A stretch of DNA of 24,189 nt from DASYVD01 sp050693035. Lineage in GTDB: Bacteria; Actinomycetota; UBA4738; CALAEC01. The notes under the pieces are model-generated. The model was given only the letters and a program-made list of their open reading frames with translations. It made no database searches and was not told the origin of the DNA. Location of the stretch: NCBI GenBank assembly GCA_050693035.1, contig JBOGWB010000060.1, forward strand, positions 1-24,189, written 5' to 3'. Of this stretch, positions 21,200-24,189 are shown in pieces (positions within the stretch are counted from its first letter, which is position 1; each line of letters starts with the position of its first letter). Made by a program: the position numbers and the translations under genes.

Positions 21200-22524
21200 T
21201 AGCGCCAGAACTCCGGCACGACCCAGCCGAGGATCAGCACACCGAGTACGGTGGCCGCGCCGCCGGAGATCACGCTGAACACCGGGGTCACCAGCTGGGC
21301 CACCACGCCCGCTTCCAGATCGCCCAGCCTCGGCCCGCCGGTCACCACCATGATGTGGATCGCGGAGAGGCGGCCGCGCAGTGAGTCGGGCACCGTGCCC
21401 TGCAGGATCGTCGACCGGAAGATGGCGCTGAAGACGTCGGCGGCGCCGGCGACCGCGAGGAAGGCCAGGCCGAGCCAGAACGCCCGGGTGACCGACAGGC
21501 CGAACGCGGCGATGGCGGCGCCCCACACGATCACCGCCCACATCACCGCCCGTCCCTGGTGGCGGACGTGGCGGACCCAGCCGGTGAGGAGCGCTCCCAG
21601 GAGCGCCCCCGCTGCGGGCGCCGCGTACAGCAGCCCGAGCCCCTGGGGCCCGACCCGAATGACGTCGAGGGCCAACGGAGGGAACACCGCCCGGGGCATC
21701 CCGAACATCATCGCGTTGAGGTCGATGACGAAGGTCGATATCAGAACGCGGCGGCCCTTGAGGTAGGCGAACCCCTCCCGGATCGCCGCCAGTCCCCGAG
21801 TCGCTCCCTCCTCGCGAGTCGGCGGCATGGGCCGCATGGCCAGGAGGGCCACGATGGCGGCGAGGAAGGATGCGGCGTCGATTCCGTACGCCCACTCCAG
21901 CCCCAGGCGGGCCAGGATCAGTCCGCCCACGGCCGGTCCGACGATGTCGCTCACCTGGAACAGCACCTGGTTGAGGGCGATGGCCGAGGCCAGGTCCTTG
22001 CGGGCGACGAGGTTGGGGATGGCGGCCGACCGGGCGGGCGATTCGATGGCCGACAGCGCCGCCAGGAGCCCCGCCGCCAGGTAGACGAACCAGAGGGGCG
22101 GGTCGCCGGCGACGGCCCCTGCGACCAGGAGGAGCGACGTCGCCGCCAGGCCCAGCTCGGTCCAGATCAGGAGCTTCCGCCGGTCTACCGCGTCGGCGAT
22201 CGCCCCGCCCACCAGGGAGAAGCCGATCAGGGGGACGATCTGGACCAGGCCGATGAGCCCCACGGCCAGCGGCGACCTGGTGAGTTGGTAGACCTGGAAC
22301 GGCAGCGCCACCACGGTGATGTGGCGTCCGGTGTGGGAGACCACCTCTCCCAGCCACAACAGGCGGAACTGCCTGGAGGATCGGAGGGGGGTGATGTCCA
22401 GGGCCATCCGTCGGGCGAACCCGGCCGCTCGAGCCCTGCGGCTGCGGGCCCCGGGTGGCTCGGGAAGCCCGTCCTCGGCCGATGGGCGGATGTCGGACAC
22501 GAGAGAAGAGGATAGCGAGGACAC
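21178..22524 (-). CDS. MFS transporter, EntS/MFS_3-like exporter
   Basis: A 448-residue major-facilitator protein. After a polar N-terminal tail of about 45 residues it shows the first helix motif RQFRLLWLGEVVSHTGRHITVVALPFQ, typical of the EntS-like (MFS_3) group. The loop 2-3 signature GGAIADAVDRRKLLI follows, with about 12 hydrophobic helices in two halves. Members include the enterobactin exporter and various drug exporters, but the substrate here cannot be predicted. The GTG at 22524 has AGGGAG 8 nt upstream; GTG 22500 is an alternative. Its 3' end touches the prs stop with no spacer, and its 5' end is divergent from rplY. Nothing suggests it is co-regulated with neighbours. Confidence 0.88.
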   Translation of the reverse strand: MSSLSSSLVSDIRPSAEDGLPEPPGARSRRARAAGFARRMALDITPLRSSRQFRLLWLGEVVSHTGRHITVVALPFQVYQLTRSPLAVGLIGLVQIVPLIGFSLVGGAIADAVDRRKLLIWTELGLAATSLLLVAGAVAGDPPLWFVYLAAGLLAALSAIESPARSAAIPNLVARKDLASAIALNQVLFQVSDIVGPAVGGLILARLGLEWAYGIDAASFLAAIVALLAMRPMPPTREEGATRGLAAIREGFAYLKGRRVLISTFVIDLNAMMFGMPRAVFPPLALDVIRVGPQGLGLLYAAPAAGALLGALLTGWVRHVRHQGRAVMWAVIVWGAAIAAFGLSVTRAFWLGLAFLAVAGAADVFSAIFRSTILQGTVPDSLRGRLSAIHIMVVTGGPRLGDLEAGVVAQLVTPVFSVISGGAATVLGVLILGWVVPEFWRYHAGDPA

Positions 22525-22579
22525 GCCGAATCTCCCTGCGACCGCCGGGCAGACGCGGGCGGGTGCCCTCCCGCCTGGC

Positions 22580-22585
22580 TAGAAT
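22580..22585 (+). promoter_or_regulatory. -10 box for rplY
   Basis: TAGAAT lies 35 bases before the ATG, in the 96-base gap between the divergent MFS gene and rplY. Unlike several genes in this window, rplY has a leader and a good GAAGGAG ribosome binding site. No clear -35 is visible. Confidence 0.45.
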
Positions 22586-22620
22586 GGCTGGCCGAGAAGC
22601 GCACCCGAAGGAGATCGACG

Positions 22621-23355
22621 ATGGAATTCAAGCTGAAGGCGGAGAAACGCGACGGCGTGGGCAAGGGCGTGGCCCGGAAGCTCCGGGCTGCGGGACAGGT
22701 CCCGGCCGTTCTCTACGGCTCCGATCTGAAGCCCGTGCACCTCGCGGTGAACGGGCTCGAGTTGTGGCACGCGCTCCATACCGACGCCGGCGCCAACGTC
22801 CTCATCGACCTCAAGGTGGACGGTGACAGCTTCCTGACCATGCCCCGCGAGGTGCAGCGGGACCACCTCAAGGGAACCCTCATCCACGTCGACTTCCTCC
22901 GGATCCGGAAGGACGTGGCCATCGAGGTCGACGTGCCCATCCACCTGGTGGGAGAGTCGCACGGCGTCAAGGAGGGCGGCGTCGTCGAGCACCACCTGTG
23001 GAACCTGCGGATCCAGTGCCTTCCCATGCAGGTTCCCGAGTCGATCGAGGCCGACGTGACGGCGCTCGGGATCAACGAGGCCCTCCACGTCTCCGACATC
23101 AAGGTCCCCGGCAACGTCACCGTGCTGACGCCGCCGGAGGAGGCGGTCGTCTCCATCGTGCCGCCTCCGGTGATGGAGCTTCCGGAAGAGGTCGCCGAGG
23201 AGGAGCTCGCCGAGCTCGCCGAGGCCGAGCTCGCCGAGGCCGAGGCCGCAGCAGCCGAGGGCGAGGCTGGCGAGGAGGGTGGAGCGCCTCGGTTCGTGCC
23301 GCCCGGCGCGCCCGTGCCCGAGGAAGGCCAGGGCGGCGGCGAGGAAGAGGGCTAG
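22621..23355 (+). CDS. rplY: 50S ribosomal protein L25, long (Ctc/TL5) form
   Basis: A 244-residue protein that binds 5S rRNA. The N-terminal L25 domain (about 1-90) begins FKLKAEKRDGVGKGVARKLR with VPAVLYG and LKPVHLAVNG, and includes a VDFLRIRKD segment. The second, all-beta TL5 domain follows (about 95-190: HLWNLRIQCLPMQVPESIEADVT and the VSDIKVPGNVTVL motif). An acidic tail of roughly 55 residues is rich in Glu, Ala and Gly and partly built of a repeat. Such tails are variable in L25-Ctc proteins of Actinobacteria. The ATG at 22621 has GAAGGAG about 7 nt upstream. Its TAG at 23353-23355 is in the same frame as the pth coding sequence that follows. Confidence 0.94.
   Translation: MEFKLKAEKRDGVGKGVARKLRAAGQVPAVLYGSDLKPVHLAVNGLELWHALHTDAGANVLIDLKVDGDSFLTMPREVQRDHLKGTLIHVDFLRIRKDVAIEVDVPIHLVGESHGVKEGGVVEHHLWNLRIQCLPMQVPESIEADVTALGINEALHVSDIKVPGNVTVLTPPEEAVVSIVPPPVMELPEEVAEEELAELAEAELAEAEAAAAEGEAGEEGGAPRFVPPGAPVPEEGQGGGEEEG
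23203..23247 (+). repeat. rplY: Short in-frame repeat encoding the acidic tail of L25
   Basis: GAGCTCGCC occurs at 23203-23211, 23212-23220 and 23227-23235, interleaved with GAGGCC units (23221, 23236, 23242). It encodes Glu-Leu-Ala/Glu-Ala units. The repeat is prone to length change by slippage, so tail length is likely to vary between strains. Confidence 0.75.
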
Positions 23356-23361
23356 CCCGCC

Positions 23362-23958
23362 CTGGACGGCGCTGGCCACGCCTGGCTCGTCGCCGGGCTC
23401 GGCAACCCGGGCGAGCGGTACGCCGGCACGCGCCACAACATCGGCCGCCGAGTGGTCGAACGGTTGGCGGAACGGCTCGAGGCCCGCTTCCGAAAGGTCC
23501 GGTTCATCGCGCTCGAGGTGGCGGAGGCGCGGTCGGGTGAGGCACTCCTGTTCCTGGCGCGTCCGCTCACCTTCATGAACGTTTCCGGGCCTCCGCTGGC
23601 GTCCTTCGCGCGGAAGCGCGGGATCCCGGTGGACAGGGTGATCGGGTGTCACGACGAGATCGATCTGGCCCTGGGTGCGCTCAAGGTCAAGAAGGGGGGC
23701 TCCACCGCGGGACACCACGGCCTGGACTCGATGGCGGAGGCCTTCCGCGGCCCCGGCTTCTATCGGGTCCGCCTCGGGGTGGGCCGTCCCCTCGGGCGCA
23801 AGGATCCTGCCGCCTACGTCCTGGAGCCGTTCTCGAAAGCGGAGCGAGAGGAGGCCGAGCTTCTCGTCGAGCGAGGCGCCGACGCGGTGCTCGCGCTGGT
23901 GACCGAGGGTCTCGCCGGAGCGCAGGACCGGTACAATCGGAGCCGCCCGCGGGAGTAG
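23362..23958 (+). CDS. pth: Peptidyl-tRNA hydrolase; probable CTG start or read-through from rplY
   Basis: Pth recycles peptidyl-tRNA by cleaving the ester bond. The conserved start region WLVAGLGNPGERYAGTRHNIG includes the catalytic His (residue 25 counting from CTG 23362) and the Asn of GLGNPG. Further motifs are the PLTFMNVSG strand, GCHDEIDLALG, the STAGHHGLDSM loop and FYRVRLGVGRP; the total of 198 aa fits the family. There is no ATG, GTG or TTG in any frame between the rplY stop and the GLGNPG motif. The only initiation codon available is CTG 23362, with GAGGAAGAGG about 11 nt upstream. GTG 23452 would lose the active site. The reading frame is identical to that of rplY, so read-through of its TAG is the alternative. 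Confidence 0.93.
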   Translation: MDGAGHAWLVAGLGNPGERYAGTRHNIGRRVVERLAERLEARFRKVRFIALEVAEARSGEALLFLARPLTFMNVSGPPLASFARKRGIPVDRVIGCHDEIDLALGALKVKKGGSTAGHHGLDSMAEAFRGPGFYRVRLGVGRPLGRKDPAAYVLEPFSKAEREEAELLVERGADAVLALVTEGLAGAQDRYNRSRPRE

Positions 23959-23987
23959 CGGCGGGGAAATCGGAAAACTAGCAGGTC

Positions 23988-24016
23988 AGAGGCCTGGTCT
24001 TCGGATCGAGGCCTCT
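23988..24016 (+). terminator. Hairpin between pth and mfd
   Basis: AGAGGCCT (23988-23995) and AGGCCTCT (24009-24016) form an 8-bp perfect stem with a 13-nt loop, 30 bases after the pth stop and 22 bases before mfd. The following TTCGCG is not a U-run. It may be a weak terminator, attenuator or processing site. Confidence 0.4.
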
Positions 24017-24038
24017 TCGCGCTGCGGGGGAACGGGGA

Positions 24039-24189
24039 ATGAGGGAACTGCTCGACGCGCTCATCGAGAGCGAAGTTTTCGGGAGGCTGCTCGCCGGCCC
24101 GGGCCGGAAGGTGGCCCGGGCCGACTCTGCGGGCCACCCGTTCGTGCTCGCCGCGCTGGCGGCCGCGCTCGACGGGCCCATCCTTGCAG
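24039..24189 (+). CDS. mfd: Transcription-repair coupling factor Mfd, N-terminal fragment (cut by window)
   Basis: Fifty codons from ATG 24039 to the window end, with GGGGGAACGGGG just upstream. The fragment MRELLDALIESEVFGRLLAG, followed by a GHPFVLAALAAAL helix and DGPILA, looks like the first helix and strand of the UvrB-like N-terminal domain of Mfd. Mfd removes stalled RNA polymerase and recruits UvrA to damage. The call rests mainly on position, since mfd follows pth in many Actinobacteria, and on this weak N-terminal resemblance; the motor motifs are outside the window. Confidence 0.65.
   Translation, partial: MRELLDALIESEVFGRLLAGPGRKVARADSAGHPFVLAALAAALDGPILA

Noticed and set aside
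1..24189. CRISPR array, insertion sequence, phage integrase or attachment site
   Set aside because: No regularly spaced direct repeats, transposase or integrase motifs, or tRNA-end duplication were seen; the tRNA-Gln 3' end is not repeated nearby.

Overview
The window is high-GC DNA from a bacterium, most likely a member of the Actinomycetota that is not a close relative of the well-studied genera. The main argument is gene order. Reading left to right it carries pmt, ychF, rsmI, metG, tatD, an rpfB-like gene, ksgA, ispE, tRNA-Gln(UUG), glmU, prs, rplY, pth and the start of mfd. From memory, this is close to the Mycobacterium tuberculosis neighbourhood around pmt-rsmI-metS-tatD-rpfB-ksgA-ispE-pth-rplY-prs-glmU-mfd. 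GTG starts are very common, and several genes have a TANNNT-like -10 box 6 to 7 nt before the start codon, which suggests leaderless transcripts. The class cannot be fixed from this window.

Layout: 1-3784 is accessory. It holds the end of a cupin gene, a minus-strand pair (M43-type zinc metalloprotease plus a small protein), a small unknown protein, a macro-domain protein, and a divergent FAD-dependent amine/amino-acid oxidase. 3802-6370 is a tightly overlapping minus-strand operon: protein O-mannosyltransferase, zincin-like metallopeptidase, SAM methyltransferase. 6416-14260 is the plus-strand housekeeping run (ychF, a frameshifted lipoprotein gene, rsmI, metG-tatD, rpfB-like, ksgA-ispE, tRNA-Gln). 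14295-18604 is a minus-strand operon inserted in that run: cupredoxin, ECF sigma factor, very large zinc-finger anti-sigma factor, and an M15 D,D-peptidase-like protein. 18726-24189 resumes housekeeping: glmU-prs, a convergent MFS exporter, then rplY-pth-mfd.

The most interesting signal is the ECF sigma operon together with a shared promoter-like motif, GAAC(C/T)-N16-CGTCT. One copy lies directly upstream of the cupredoxin-sigma operon, so it is probably autoregulatory. A second, with identical spacing, lies directly upstream of the lipoprotein gene at 7555. A third is in the non-coding stretch at 211-238. This reads as a small envelope-stress or copper/redox regulon acting on the cell wall, embedded in the cell-wall and translation gene cluster.

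Other oddities: ksgA and pth have no ATG/GTG/TTG start near their conserved N-termini, and both offer a CTG. pth is also in the same frame as rplY, separated from it by a single UAG. The rpfB-position gene carries an RlpA-like barrel instead of the Rpf lysozyme-like domain. The M15 protein has an extra extracytoplasmic domain resembling the periplasmic part of MacB/FtsX permeases. All functional calls are from reading motifs by eye; no database search was run.
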